Source of the DNA: Massilia sp. METH4
Lineage (GTDB): Bacteria; Pseudomonadota; Gammaproteobacteria; Burkholderiales; Burkholderiaceae_D
Length of the DNA: 64,000 bases
Direction of reading: 5' to 3'
Assembly: GCF_037094685.1 (NCBI RefSeq)
Contig: NZ_CP146614.1
Location: 992,001-1,056,000, forward strand
Shown: in pieces, positions 36,380 through 45,112 of the stretch
How the letters are laid out: each line of letters starts with the position of its first letter
Numbering within the stretch: position 1 is the stretch's first letter
Translations under genes and position numbers: made by a program
Notes under the pieces: model-generated
The model's database searches: none
What the model was told of the DNA's origin: nothing
The model's input: the letters and a program-made list of their open reading frames with translations, nothing else

Positions 36380-38296
36380 ATGTTCAATTTCTATAAACTT
36401 CAGCTCGCGCTCAAGAACACCTGGGTGCGCCTCGCCCTGGTCGTGCTCGCTATCGTAGCGGTTGTTTTCGCCGTCATCCGTACCGAAGTCGTGCAGGACA
36501 CCAGCCCGGTCGTCCGCTCGCAGAACATCTCGGAAATCACGGCCCTCGTGAGCCAGCGGGAGCGGCTCGATTACCTGCTCATCGCCCGCCCGCTGTCGGA
36601 CTCGCCCCGCTATATCTACAAGTTCAAGGATACGCCGCAGCTGCACGTGGTGAAGGTGCCGAGCACCTCCCACCTGAGCCTGGAGCGCGAAGTCCTGCTG
36701 CGCAATGGCCTGCCGTACGCGATCGCCAAGGAGGATTACCTGTCCAAGCACAAGGCCGTGCTGCTGGACGACGGCAGCACGATGGCCGGCGTGACCGCCT
36801 TCGTGCAGCGCCACGCCTTCGACATCGTGGTCATCGCCCTGCTGCTGTTCGTGCTGAAGTTCGGCCTGCCCGGCATGGGTGGCGCGTCGGCCGCCGTGAT
36901 CACCCCGGACAAGCTGAAGGGTTCCATGGATGACCTGATCGGCATGGAAGACATCAAGCAGGAAGTGCTGCACCTGGAAGACATGATCCGCAACCGCGAA
37001 GTCTACAAGCAGCACAATATCGACAAGCCGTTCAACGTGATGCTGACGGGCCCCGCCGGCACCGGCAAGACGAAGCTGGCCGGCTACCTGGCCAAGCGCC
37101 TGGGCTACCCGCTGATCTCGGCTTCGGGCTCGGCGCTGGAATCCGGCTACATCGGCGGCGGTTCGAAATCGCTGAACGCCCTGTACCGCAAGGCTGCCGC
37201 CCGCGGCAACTGCATCATCTTCCTCGACGAGGCACAGGCGCTGTTCATGCCACGCGGCCGCGGCGAGAAGAAATGGGAAGACGATACGGCAAACACCCTG
37301 CTGGGCCTGCTGGACGGCGTGAAGAGCGACGAAGGCAAGGGCGTGATCTGGGTGGTGGCGTCGAACTTCGACGACAACAACTCGCAGATGGACGAGGCGA
37401 TGCTGCGCCGCTTCTCGGTGAAGATCAACTTCCGCCTGCCGAACAAGCTGGAACGCAAGGAACTGCTGCGCTCCTTCCTGGCCCGCAAGGAAGAAGGCCT
37501 GGTGGACTGGAACGACATGGACCTGGACCAGGTGGCGGAAATCACGCAGAACCTGTCGCCGGCCCTGCTGGAAACCGTGGTCGACCGCGCCTCGCTGCTG
37601 TCGATCCAGGACAAGCAGGTGATCAATACCGACCTGATGTTCCGCGCCTTCGAACGCGCCACGATCGGCCTGACCGACCGTGCCACGACGGCCGAGAAGA
37701 CCCGCCAGCGCGAGCGCATCGCCCTGCACGAACTGGGCCACTTCTTCATGCAGATCGACCCGCACCTGCGCGCCGGCATGTCGCTGGCCGAGGTGAAGGA
37801 AAAATCGCACCTGCTGAAGATCAGCACGGAATCGGTGTCGAAGCTGAACGCGCTGGGCTACGTGCTCTCCGCCGGTGACGACATGTCGCTGCGCACGCTG
37901 GAAGAACTGGAACGCGACGTGATGCAGCTGTACGGCGGCGTGGCGGCGGAAGAACTGTTCTACGGTGCCCGCGGTATCTCGGTGGGCAGCCAGAACGACA
38001 TCCAGAAGGCGACCTCGATGCTGCATACGATGGTCAACAGCCTGTCGATGTATTCGCGCTCGAAGCTTGACTACAGCCAGTTCAAGAACGAGATGAGCGG
38101 CGAGCACACGCTGGTGCAGGTGGAAGCGAAGGCGGACGAGCTGTACAGCGAAACGCTGAAATCGATCGCCGACTACCGCGACGTGATGGAATCGCTGAAG
38201 GACGTGCTGATGGAACGCTACGTGCTGACCAAGGACGACGTGTTCGAACTGCTGGAAGAACGCCTCGACCCGGCTCCGCTGCGCCTGGCAGCATAA
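36380..38296 (+). CDS. FtsH-like membrane AAA+ zinc protease (M41), divergent
   Basis: Encodes 638 residues with the FtsH topology: membrane helices at about 14-34 and 150-170 enclosing a periplasmic segment, an AAA+ domain and a C-terminal peptidase domain. Walker A is GPAGTGKT (about 223-230) and Walker B is CIIFLDEAQAL. The zinc motif is HELGH (His450, Glu451, His454), and GSQNDIQKATSM may give the third ligand. Compared with canonical FtsH, the zinc site reads HELGH in place of HEAGH, the pore loop reads YIGGG in place of FVG, and the arginine-finger segment is reduced (AMLRRFSVK). It is probably a paralogue of the essential FtsH, with unknown substrates. Confidence 0.85.
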   Translation: MFNFYKLQLALKNTWVRLALVVLAIVAVVFAVIRTEVVQDTSPVVRSQNISEITALVSQRERLDYLLIARPLSDSPRYIYKFKDTPQLHVVKVPSTSHLSLEREVLLRNGLPYAIAKEDYLSKHKAVLLDDGSTMAGVTAFVQRHAFDIVVIALLLFVLKFGLPGMGGASAAVITPDKLKGSMDDLIGMEDIKQEVLHLEDMIRNREVYKQHNIDKPFNVMLTGPAGTGKTKLAGYLAKRLGYPLISASGSALESGYIGGGSKSLNALYRKAAARGNCIIFLDEAQALFMPRGRGEKKWEDDTANTLLGLLDGVKSDEGKGVIWVVASNFDDNNSQMDEAMLRRFSVKINFRLPNKLERKELLRSFLARKEEGLVDWNDMDLDQVAEITQNLSPALLETVVDRASLLSIQDKQVINTDLMFRAFERATIGLTDRATTAEKTRQRERIALHELGHFFMQIDPHLRAGMSLAEVKEKSHLLKISTESVSKLNALGYVLSAGDDMSLRTLEELERDVMQLYGGVAAEELFYGARGISVGSQNDIQKATSMLHTMVNSLSMYSRSKLDYSQFKNEMSGEHTLVQVEAKADELYSETLKSIADYRDVMESLKDVLMERYVLTKDDVFELLEERLDPAPLRLAA

Positions 38297-38310
38297 GGTT
38301 CACCTTCGAT

Positions 38311-38345
38311 ACGACAAAGGCCCGCTGATGCGGGCCTTTTGTCGT
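38311..38345. terminator. Bidirectional intrinsic terminator
   Basis: ACGACAAAGGCCCGC pairs with GCGGGCCTTTTGTCGT around TGAT, with one bulged base. It has T-rich sequence on the plus-strand exit and lies between the FtsH-like gene and the convergent small secreted protein gene, so it can serve both. Confidence 0.75.
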
Positions 38346-38369
38346 TGGGGCAGCATGACCACAGCGTCA

Positions 38370-38837
38370 TCAGCGCCGGGCGATCATCTGCACCTTCGTT
38401 TCGTTCGCGGCTACGCGGGCGGCGGGCAGGCGCTCGAAGCTGCTGATGCGCACCTCGTCGCCATGGTCGTGGAAGGTCAGCTCGGCACCGCTGTCGGTAA
38501 CGAATGCGCCAGGACCGACCGGGCGCAGCCGGGTCGAAACGATCTTCAAGCCATTGTGTTCGGAACGCTGCATCGACCGCACGGAATCCTTCAGTTGCAC
38601 ATAGTAGTGGTTGCCGCGCTGGACGAACTGCGCGGCCTGGCCATTGGTCAGCACATAGGTGTTGGCGAACTCGTTGAACTCGCCCACGCCCGGCGTGTAC
38701 GACTGGCGCGGCGCCGTCACGGAAACGCTGGCCTGGTCGGCCTGCGCCTGGCGTTGTGCCTGAGTTTGTGCCTGGGCGGCGAAAGGAGCCAGGAGGCCGA
38801 GGACGACTGCTGCCGCGCCGATAAACGATTTGTTCAT
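38370..38837 (-). CDS. Small secreted protein, paralogue 1 (unknown family)
   Basis: Encodes 155 residues with a signal peptide (MNKSFIGAAAVVLGLLAPFAAQA, cleavage after AQA) and then a Gln/Ala-rich spacer. The mature part contains GEFNEFANTYVLTNGQAAQF, GNHYYVQLKD and RPVGPGAFVTDSGAELTF. There are no cysteines or recognised motifs. It is strongly similar to the protein at 44669-45112, and the two genes also share about 125 bases of upstream sequence. Together they flank the Fec-type iron cluster. Function unknown; probably periplasmic. Confidence 0.82.
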   Translation of the reverse strand: MNKSFIGAAAVVLGLLAPFAAQAQTQAQRQAQADQASVSVTAPRQSYTPGVGEFNEFANTYVLTNGQAAQFVQRGNHYYVQLKDSVRSMQRSEHNGLKIVSTRLRPVGPGAFVTDSGAELTFHDHGDEVRISSFERLPAARVAANETKVQMIARR

Positions 38838-38844
38838 GTAAATC

Positions 38845-38970
38845 TCCGAAGTGGTTTGCCAGGTGGTCACCGCCTCTTGTGTAATGTGCGGCGACGGGTA
38901 CAAGGTAACAAAGACAACTTCGCGAAGGCAGCGGGAAGCGACGAAGCGTAGAAAAAGGGGGATGAACTGC
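38845..38970 (-). promoter_or_regulatory. Duplicated leader upstream of secreted paralogue 1
   Basis: This stretch aligns with 45119-45244 along its length. Two cores are identical: GTAATGTGCGGCGACGG and CAAGGTAACAAAGACAAC. Conservation outside the coding part suggests retained regulatory function or a recent duplication. No clear -35/-10 pair can be assigned. Confidence 0.6.
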
Positions 38971-39106
38971 CTGGCACCCCGCTGGAACGCAAATAGCGCG
39001 CAAATGCGGGCAAGTTGTCTAGATAACCACTGCAAAGCGACTGCGGGAGGGTCATGACAGGCCCGCATCGCGCCCAACTCGGCATTGCCGAAACGGCATG
39101 AACCGG

Positions 39107-39136
39107 TTGTTAATGAGATTTATTCTCATCTATAAT
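39107..39136 (+). promoter_or_regulatory. Fur-controlled promoter of fecI-like gene
   Basis: TTGTTA (39107-39112) and a perfect TATAAT (39131-39136) are 18 bases apart. The spacer and -35 end hold AATGAGATTTATTCTCATC (39112-39130), which matches the classical Fur/ferric-uptake palindrome AATGAGAATNATTCTCATT at all but a few positions. Iron-loaded Fur would block the polymerase. Confidence 0.8.
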
Positions 39137-39178
39137 GAAGGTTACTTCATACCCGCAACCATCGCTCACGGAGCCTCC

Positions 39179-39706
39179 ATGCCTCCCGCCTCCACCGCTG
39201 ACGCGCCCGCTCCGCTGCCCGCGCAGGTACAGCAGCTGTATGCCGGGCACCACCAGTGGCTGCACGGCTGGCTGTCCCGCAAGCTCGGCTGCGCCTTCCA
39301 TGCCGCCGACCTGGCGCACGATACCTTCGTGCGCCTGCTGTGCGCCGACCGCACGGTGGCGATCGACGAGCCGCGTGCCTTCCTCGTCACGATCGCCAGG
39401 CGCCTGCTGCTGAACCATTACCGCCGCGAACAGCTCGAACGCGCGTGGCTCGATGCGCTGGCGGCGCTGCCCGAACCGCTCGCGCCGTCGCCGGAAGAGC
39501 GCGCGCTGGTCCTGGAAGCCCTGTGCGAAATCGACCGGCTGCTCGATGGCCTGCCCGCGCCGGTGCGGCGCGCCTTCCTGTATGCGCAGCTGGACGGCAT
39601 GCCGCAGGCCGAGATCGCGCAACGGCTCGGGGTCTCGCACACGACCGTAAAGCGCTACCTGGTGCGTGCCATGACGCAATGCTACTTCGCCGGCGCGGGG
39701 GCGTGA
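39179..39706 (+). CDS. FecI-type ECF sigma factor
   Basis: Encodes 175 residues of the iron-starvation sigma-70 group. Region 2 includes AADLAHDTFVRLL and region 4 QAEIAQRLGVSHTTVKRYLVRAMTQCYF, which ends as in FecI. The start at 39179 is the first Met after the Fur-like promoter and gives a normal length. It overlaps the FecR gene by a TGATG junction, so the sigma factor and its membrane partner are co-translated. Confidence 0.9.
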   Translation: MPPASTADAPAPLPAQVQQLYAGHHQWLHGWLSRKLGCAFHAADLAHDTFVRLLCADRTVAIDEPRAFLVTIARRLLLNHYRREQLERAWLDALAALPEPLAPSPEERALVLEALCEIDRLLDGLPAPVRRAFLYAQLDGMPQAEIAQRLGVSHTTVKRYLVRAMTQCYFAGAGA

Positions 39707-40674
39707 TGGCCGCCGGCGTGCCCGCCCCGCCCCAGGTCGCCCCTGCGATCGCGCGCCGCGCCGTCGAGTGGCTCGTCGAGCTGCAGGCGGGCCAGCCCAG
39801 CGCCGAGCTGCGCGAGGCATGGCAACGCTGGCGCGCCGCCCATCCGGACCATGAACGGGCATGGCGCCACGTGGAAAGCACCCATGCGCACTGGCGCGGC
39901 CTGGGCTCCCCCGTCGCGGCGGCCGCGGCCCAGGCGGTGCTGTCCCGGCCCGGTTCGGCCGGGCGCCGCCAGGCCGTCAAGGCGCTGGCCCTGCTCGTGT
40001 TCACCGGTGGCGGCCTCGCCGCCGGCGGCACCGCCCTGCCCTGGGATACCTGGCTGGCGGACGAGCGCACCGGCATCGGCGAGCGCCGCACGCTCAGGCT
40101 GGCGGACGGCAGCGCCGTCACCCTGAACGGCGACAGTGCGCTCGACATCGACACCAGCCTGCACCGCGTGCGGCTGGCCGAAGGCGAAATGCTCGTGACG
40201 ATGCGCGGCGCACGCCTGCTGCCGCTCACCGTGGAAACGCCGCACGCCACGCTGCGCGCCCTCGGCGCGCGCTTCGCGGTGCGCCTGCTGGACGGTGCCA
40301 CCCGCGTCTCGGCCTTCGACGGCGCGGTGGACGTGCTGGCCGGCAGCGGCGCCTACCTGCGTCTCGCGGCCGGCCGCCGCACCGATGTAACGCCCGGCGG
40401 CATCGCCGTGCCCGTGGCTGCCGACGAGGCCACCACGGCCTGGGCGGATGGCATGCTGATCGGCGCCGGCATGCGGCTGGACGAATTCCTGGCCGAAGTG
40501 GCCCGCTACCGCCGCGGCACCATCGCCTGCGACCCGGCCGTGGCCGGCCTGCGCGTGGCCGGCACCTACCCGCTGGCCGATACCGACCGCGTGCTGCGCG
40601 CCATCGCCGCCGTGCTGCCCGTGGAGGTACGCTACTTCACCCGCTACTACGTGGCGGTGCGGCCGCGCGGCTGA
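39706..40674 (+). CDS. FecR-type anti-sigma factor / signal transducer
   Basis: Encodes 322 residues. The cytoplasmic N-terminal domain contains AVEWLVELQAGQPSAELREAWQRWRAAHPDHERAWRH, the DUF4880 pattern that binds the sigma factor. A weakly hydrophobic membrane segment follows at about residues 85-105 (VKALALLVFTGGGLAAGGTA), and the periplasmic FecR domain starts with GERRTLRLADGSAVTLNGDSAL. It passes the signal from the loaded TonB receptor to the sigma factor. The predicted helix is short on hydrophobicity. Confidence 0.9.
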   Translation: MAAGVPAPPQVAPAIARRAVEWLVELQAGQPSAELREAWQRWRAAHPDHERAWRHVESTHAHWRGLGSPVAAAAAQAVLSRPGSAGRRQAVKALALLVFTGGGLAAGGTALPWDTWLADERTGIGERRTLRLADGSAVTLNGDSALDIDTSLHRVRLAEGEMLVTMRGARLLPLTVETPHATLRALGARFAVRLLDGATRVSAFDGAVDVLAGSGAYLRLAAGRRTDVTPGGIAVPVAADEATTAWADGMLIGAGMRLDEFLAEVARYRRGTIACDPAVAGLRVAGTYPLADTDRVLRAIAAVLPVEVRYFTRYYVAVRPRG

Positions 40675-40972
40675 GCGCATGGCAAGAGTCGAGATACCCA
40701 TCGGCAGCCGCACACTGGTGTCCGCCGCACCGGCCATCGGCGGCTGCGCACTGGTGTCGGACACCGGCTCTTCGGTGTCCGACACCGGTTTTCCCCGACC
40801 CCAGTCAACTCCGGTTCGCCACATCTCGCCAACTCGTCCAGGAAACCCAACCGGTTCGCCGCACGGGCATGCACCTGAAGCGCCCGACATCGCTCCCCCG
40901 CGTGCGTCCGAACGACATTTCACCGGAAGGTGATCCATTCCGCCATCTCGCGTGTCAAGGAGATGAAAACCC
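40675..40972. repeat. Interval with palindromic repeat pair C (40751-40790)
   Basis: No gene is supported in this 298-base gap. It contains GGTGTCGGACACC (40753-40765) and its reverse complement GGTGTCCGACACC (40774-40786); each box is itself nearly palindromic. An inverted pair of 13-base boxes is the same layout as in repeats A and B. A further half, ACTGGTGTCCGCCGCACC, lies about 40 bases before. The pair may form a hairpin that reduces read-through from fecR into the receptor gene. Confidence 0.6.
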
Positions 40973-43426
40973 TTGAACAATCCACCCGAGACCACCATGC
41001 ATGACCTTTCCCGTCCGGCGCGCGCGCGCCTGAACCTCACCACCCTGGCGCAGGCGCTGGCCCTGGGCCTGCTGGCGCCCGCCGGCGCCGCCCTCGCCCT
41101 CGATACGCCGGCGCAGGCGCAGGCGCGGCGCCACTACGATATCCCGGCCGGCCCGCTCGAGCCGGCCCTGAACCGCCTCGGCCGCGAGGCGGGCATCCTG
41201 CTGGCCTATCCCGCCGACCTGACCACCGGCGTGCGGAGCGAGGGCGCGCGCGGTGCCTACACGGTTGCCGAGGCGCTGGCCCGGCTGCTGCGCAACACCG
41301 GCATCGTGGCGGTACCGAAAGCCGACGGCGGCTACACGCTGGCCCGGCAACGCGCCGCCGGCGGCGCGCAGGAAGGCGGCGCAGCCCATGTCATGCCCAG
41401 CGTGATCGTCGACGGCGTGCGCGAAGGCGAAGACGGCCCCGGCAGCGGCTACGCCGCGCGGCGCAGCGCCGGCGCCACCAAGTTCGATGTCCCCGTGACG
41501 GAAATCCCGCAATCGATCTCGATCGTCACGCCCGACCAGCTGGCCACGCTGAAACCCGTGAGCCTGGGCGAGGCGCTGGCGTACACGCCCGGCATCGTCG
41601 CCGACCCCGGCTACACCAACTCGTTCGACGTGTTCTACAGCCGCGGCTTTCCCCTGTCCGACACGAGCGGCGGCATCTACCGCGACGGATTGAAATTCGG
41701 CGGCGCGGGCTGGGCTTCGGGCCAGCAGGAAGTGTACGGCCTGGAACGGCTGGAACTGATCAAGGGGGCGGCCTCGGTGCTGTACGGCGCCGCGGCGCCC
41801 GGCGGCGTGCTGAACACGGTGACGAAGCGGCCGACGGCGGACATGGTCAACGAATTGCGCGCCGCCGTGGGCTCGCATGGGCGCCGCGAGGCCGCCGCCG
41901 ATGTCGGCGGTGCGCTGGGGCCGGCGTGGAGCTGGCGCGTGACGGCCCTGGCCCGCAACGACGAGACGCAGATCGACCATATTCCCAACAACAGCCGCTA
42001 CTTCGCGCCGGCGCTGAAATGGCAGCCGACGCCCGCCACCTCGCTGACCCTGCTCGCCCACGTCCACGACCGGCGCACGGCCTACCAGTATTCGCTGCCG
42101 GCCGAAGGCACGCTGATCGCCTCGCCGTACGGCAAGCTGCCGCGCGGCCGCTTCGTGGGCGAGCCGGACTTCGACCGCCAGGATGCCCGGCAGTATGGCG
42201 GCGCCCTGCTGTTCGAGCATGCCTTTTCAAGCAGCACGCGCCTGCGGCACGGCACGCGCTACCTGAATTCGGAGAACCACGTGCAATTCATCGGCCTGGA
42301 CGGCCCGCTCGACGACGATCCGCGCCGCCAATGGCGCAGCGCCTACGACGAATGGGAACGCACGCGCGGCTTCTCCAGCGACACGTCCATCGAGCAGCGC
42401 TGGAACGGCCTGGGCATGGCGCATACCGCGCTGGCCGGCTTCGACTACGCGCGCCACAAGCCGGAAAGCCAGTGGGCGCTGGCCGCGGTGGCCCCGCTCG
42501 ACCTGTTCGCCCCGGCCTACGGTGCCCGGCCGGAGGAAATGACGCAGGTGCCTTCCTACAGCACGCGCGCGATCGCAACGCGCAAGGGCCTGTACGTCCA
42601 GGACCAGGCCAGGCTGGGCGAGCGCTGGATCTTCCTGCTGGGGGCCCGCCACGACTGGGCCAGCGACGCGCGCTCGCCGCTGGCGGGCACGCCGCGCTGG
42701 TCGACCGAGCGCACCGAAGCCACCACCGGCCGCGCCGGCGCCGTCTACCAGGCCGGCAACGGGCTGGCGCCGTTCTTCAGCTTCAGCCAGTCCTTCGAGC
42801 CGCAGAGCGGCGTGGACACGGCCGGGAACCGCTTCAAGCCCACCCGCGGCGAACAGGCGGAACTGGGCCTGCGCTGGGAGATACCATCGACCGGCCTGCT
42901 GCTCTCCGCCACCGTGTACACGCTCACGCAGCAGAACGTGGTGACGAGCGACCCGCGCACGCCGGCCGTGCGCATGCAGACCGGCGAAGTGAAGTCCGAG
43001 GGCGCCGAGTTCGAGGCGAAGGGCCGCGTCGGCAAGCATGTGGACCTGATCGCCTCCTGGGCCTATACCGACGCGCGCACGACGCGCAGTCTGCGGCCGG
43101 CCGACATCGGCGTGCGCCAGCCCTCCGTGCCGCGCCAGCAGGCCGCGCTGTGGGGCGACGTTGGCCTGGGCGCCTTCGGGTGGCCGGGCTTGCGCGCCGG
43201 CCTGGGCGCCCGCTTCACGGGGTCGATGACCGATGTGCGCGGCACCAATGCCCGCGTGCCTTCCTCGACCACATTCGATGCCCTGCTGGCCTGGGAAGCG
43301 CGCCAGTGGCGCGCCTCCCTGAACTTCGCCAACCTGGCCGACCGGGACACGCTCGCCTGCAGCTACGGCAGCTGCCTGTACGGCGAAGGCCGCCGCGTGA
43401 CGGCCACCCTCGGCTACCTCTGGTAA
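40973..43426 (+). CDS. TonB-dependent siderophore receptor with signalling domain
   Basis: Encodes 817 residues from TTG 40973 (AAGGAG ten bases upstream); the ATG at 40997 is an alternative. After a signal peptide ending near ALALDTPAQA, an STN domain (YDIPAGPLEPALNRLGREAGILL) shows that it is a transducer that signals to FecR. The plug domain begins near KFDVPVTEIPQSISIVTPDQL, and the barrel ends in the expected aromatic residue (LGYLW). NTVTKRPTAD and ERLELIKGAASVLYG are siderophore-receptor patterns. The siderophore is unknown. Confidence 0.92.
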   Translation: MNNPPETTMHDLSRPARARLNLTTLAQALALGLLAPAGAALALDTPAQAQARRHYDIPAGPLEPALNRLGREAGILLAYPADLTTGVRSEGARGAYTVAEALARLLRNTGIVAVPKADGGYTLARQRAAGGAQEGGAAHVMPSVIVDGVREGEDGPGSGYAARRSAGATKFDVPVTEIPQSISIVTPDQLATLKPVSLGEALAYTPGIVADPGYTNSFDVFYSRGFPLSDTSGGIYRDGLKFGGAGWASGQQEVYGLERLELIKGAASVLYGAAAPGGVLNTVTKRPTADMVNELRAAVGSHGRREAAADVGGALGPAWSWRVTALARNDETQIDHIPNNSRYFAPALKWQPTPATSLTLLAHVHDRRTAYQYSLPAEGTLIASPYGKLPRGRFVGEPDFDRQDARQYGGALLFEHAFSSSTRLRHGTRYLNSENHVQFIGLDGPLDDDPRRQWRSAYDEWERTRGFSSDTSIEQRWNGLGMAHTALAGFDYARHKPESQWALAAVAPLDLFAPAYGARPEEMTQVPSYSTRAIATRKGLYVQDQARLGERWIFLLGARHDWASDARSPLAGTPRWSTERTEATTGRAGAVYQAGNGLAPFFSFSQSFEPQSGVDTAGNRFKPTRGEQAELGLRWEIPSTGLLLSATVYTLTQQNVVTSDPRTPAVRMQTGEVKSEGAEFEAKGRVGKHVDLIASWAYTDARTTRSLRPADIGVRQPSVPRQQAALWGDVGLGAFGWPGLRAGLGARFTGSMTDVRGTNARVPSSTTFDALLAWEARQWRASLNFANLADRDTLACSYGSCLYGEGRRVTATLGYLW

Positions 43427-43429
43427 GCG

Positions 43430-44638
43430 ATGCGCGCCGCCGTCGTCACGCTGCACCGCTATACGGGCCTGGTGCTGGCCGGCTTCCTGCTGCTGGCCGG
43501 CGTGACCGGCAGCCTGCTGGCCTGGAACGAGGAACTCGACGCCGCGCTGAACCCAACGCTGTTCCACGCGGTGCCGCCGGCGCCGGGGGCACAGCCGCTC
43601 GACGCAGCGGAGCTCCGCGAGATCGTGGCGGCACGCCATCCGGCCGCGCGGGTGAACTTCGTGCCGTTCGCGCGCACCCCGCACGGGGCGACGTACTTCC
43701 TGATCGATCCCGCCACGCCGGATGGCGACGACCAGGTCTTCGTGCATCCATGGACGGGCGACATCCTCGGCAGCCGCCGCTGGGGCGACATCGGCCAAGG
43801 CACGAAGAACCTGATGCCGTTCATCTACCGCCTGCATTACTCCCTGGCCCTCGATGCGGTGGGCACCACCCTGCTCGGCATCGTCGCACTGCTGTGGACG
43901 ATCGACTGCCTCGCCAGCGCGTGGCTCACGCTGCCGCCCATGCGCCGTGGCGCGGGCAAGAGCTGGCTGGCGCGCTGGTGGCCGGCATGGAAGGTGCGGC
44001 GCGGCGGCGGCACGTACAAGCTGAACGTGGACCTGCACCGCGCCGGCGGCCTGTGGCCGTGGGCGATGCTGTTCGTGATCGCGTGGAGCAGCGTGGCGTT
44101 CAACCTCGGCGCCGTGTACCACCCGGTGATGCGCGCGTTCTTCGCGCACCAGCCGGCCGAGGAACTGCTGCCACGGCGGGACGCGCCGCAGCCGTTGCCG
44201 GGCATGTCATGGCAGGCGGCGCGCGAAACGGGGCGGCGCCTGATGGCCGAAGCCTGCCGCGAGCGCGGCGAACGGGTGCTGGAGGAGACGATGATGCGCT
44301 ACGACCCGCGCACGGCCACGTTCCGCTACATCGTCAGGAGCACGGCCGACGTCCGCGACCGCTACGGTGCGACGGCCGTGGTGTTCGATGCCGGCACCGG
44401 CCTGCCGTACTCGTACTGGTGGCCCACCGGCGCTGCCAGCGGGGATACGATCCGTACGTGGATCACGAGCCTGCACCTGGCCGCGCTGTGGGGCGTGCCG
44501 TTCAAGCTGTTCATGACGATGCTGGGCCTTGCGGTGGCGATGCTGTCCGTGACCGGGGTCGTCATCTGGCGGCGCAAACGGCAGGGCCGGATCGCGGCGG
44601 CGCAGCGCAACAAGCGCAGCGAGGCCGTGCTGACTTGA
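43430..44638 (+). CDS. PepSY-associated membrane protein, putative siderophore iron reductase
   Basis: Encodes 402 residues with four membrane helices. The first is VTLHRYTGLVLAGFLLLAGVTGSLLAW, typical of the PiuB/PepSY_TM family, and others contain His residues suited to haem binding (LHYSLALDAVG, TWITSLHLAALWG). It starts three bases after the receptor stop, so it is part of the same unit. Family members next to siderophore receptors are thought to reduce or process ferric siderophores in the inner membrane. Confidence 0.88.
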   Translation: MRAAVVTLHRYTGLVLAGFLLLAGVTGSLLAWNEELDAALNPTLFHAVPPAPGAQPLDAAELREIVAARHPAARVNFVPFARTPHGATYFLIDPATPDGDDQVFVHPWTGDILGSRRWGDIGQGTKNLMPFIYRLHYSLALDAVGTTLLGIVALLWTIDCLASAWLTLPPMRRGAGKSWLARWWPAWKVRRGGGTYKLNVDLHRAGGLWPWAMLFVIAWSSVAFNLGAVYHPVMRAFFAHQPAEELLPRRDAPQPLPGMSWQAARETGRRLMAEACRERGERVLEETMMRYDPRTATFRYIVRSTADVRDRYGATAVVFDAGTGLPYSYWWPTGAASGDTIRTWITSLHLAALWGVPFKLFMTMLGLAVAMLSVTGVVIWRRKRQGRIAAAQRNKRSEAVLT

Positions 44639-44668
44639 TACCAGGCGCGACGTGGAGGTTCCTTGCAA

Positions 44669-45112
44669 TCAGCGGCGGGCGATCATCTGCACATTGCGTT
44701 CGTTGGCGGCCACGCGCGCTTCGGGCAGCCGCTCGAAGCCGTCGATGCGTACTTCGTCGCCACCGTCGCGGAAGGTCAGCTGGGCGCCACCGTCGGTGAC
44801 GAATGCGCCGGGCCCGACGGGACGCAGCCGGGTCGACAGGAACTTCTGGCCGGTGCCATCTTCCCGGTGCAGCGGCCGGTACGCGCTTTTCAGCTGCACG
44901 TAATAGTGGTTGCCGCGCTGCGTGAACTGGACGACCTGGCCGTTGGCGAGCGCATAGGTGTTGGCGAATTCGGTGAACTCGCCGGCGCCCGGCGTGTAGG
45001 CCTGGCGCGCCGCCGTCACGGGAACGCTGGCCTTGTCGGAATGCGCTTGTGCTGCGAACGAGGCCAGCACGCCGATGGCAATGGCTGCTGCGCCGATAAA
45101 CGATTTGTTCAT
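44669..45112 (-). CDS. Small secreted protein, paralogue 2 (unknown family)
   Basis: Encodes 147 residues from ATG 45112, which has GGAG seven bases upstream; a Met four codons earlier lacks a ribosome site. The signal peptide MNKSFIGAAAIAIGVLASFAAQA is nearly the same as in paralogue 1 at 38370, but the Gln-rich spacer is absent. TEFANTYALANGQVVQF, GNHYYVQLK and RLRPVGPGAFVTDGGAQLTF match position by position. It converges on the PepSY gene with a 30-base gap. Function unknown. Confidence 0.82.
   Translation of the reverse strand: MNKSFIGAAAIAIGVLASFAAQAHSDKASVPVTAARQAYTPGAGEFTEFANTYALANGQVVQFTQRGNHYYVQLKSAYRPLHREDGTGQKFLSTRLRPVGPGAFVTDGGAQLTFRDGGDEVRIDGFERLPEARVAANERNVQMIARR

Noticed and set aside
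36248..38107. A 619-codon minus-strand frame opposite the FtsH-like gene
   Set aside because: The plus frame encodes an AAA+ protease with intact motifs; the opposite frame is an artefact of base composition.
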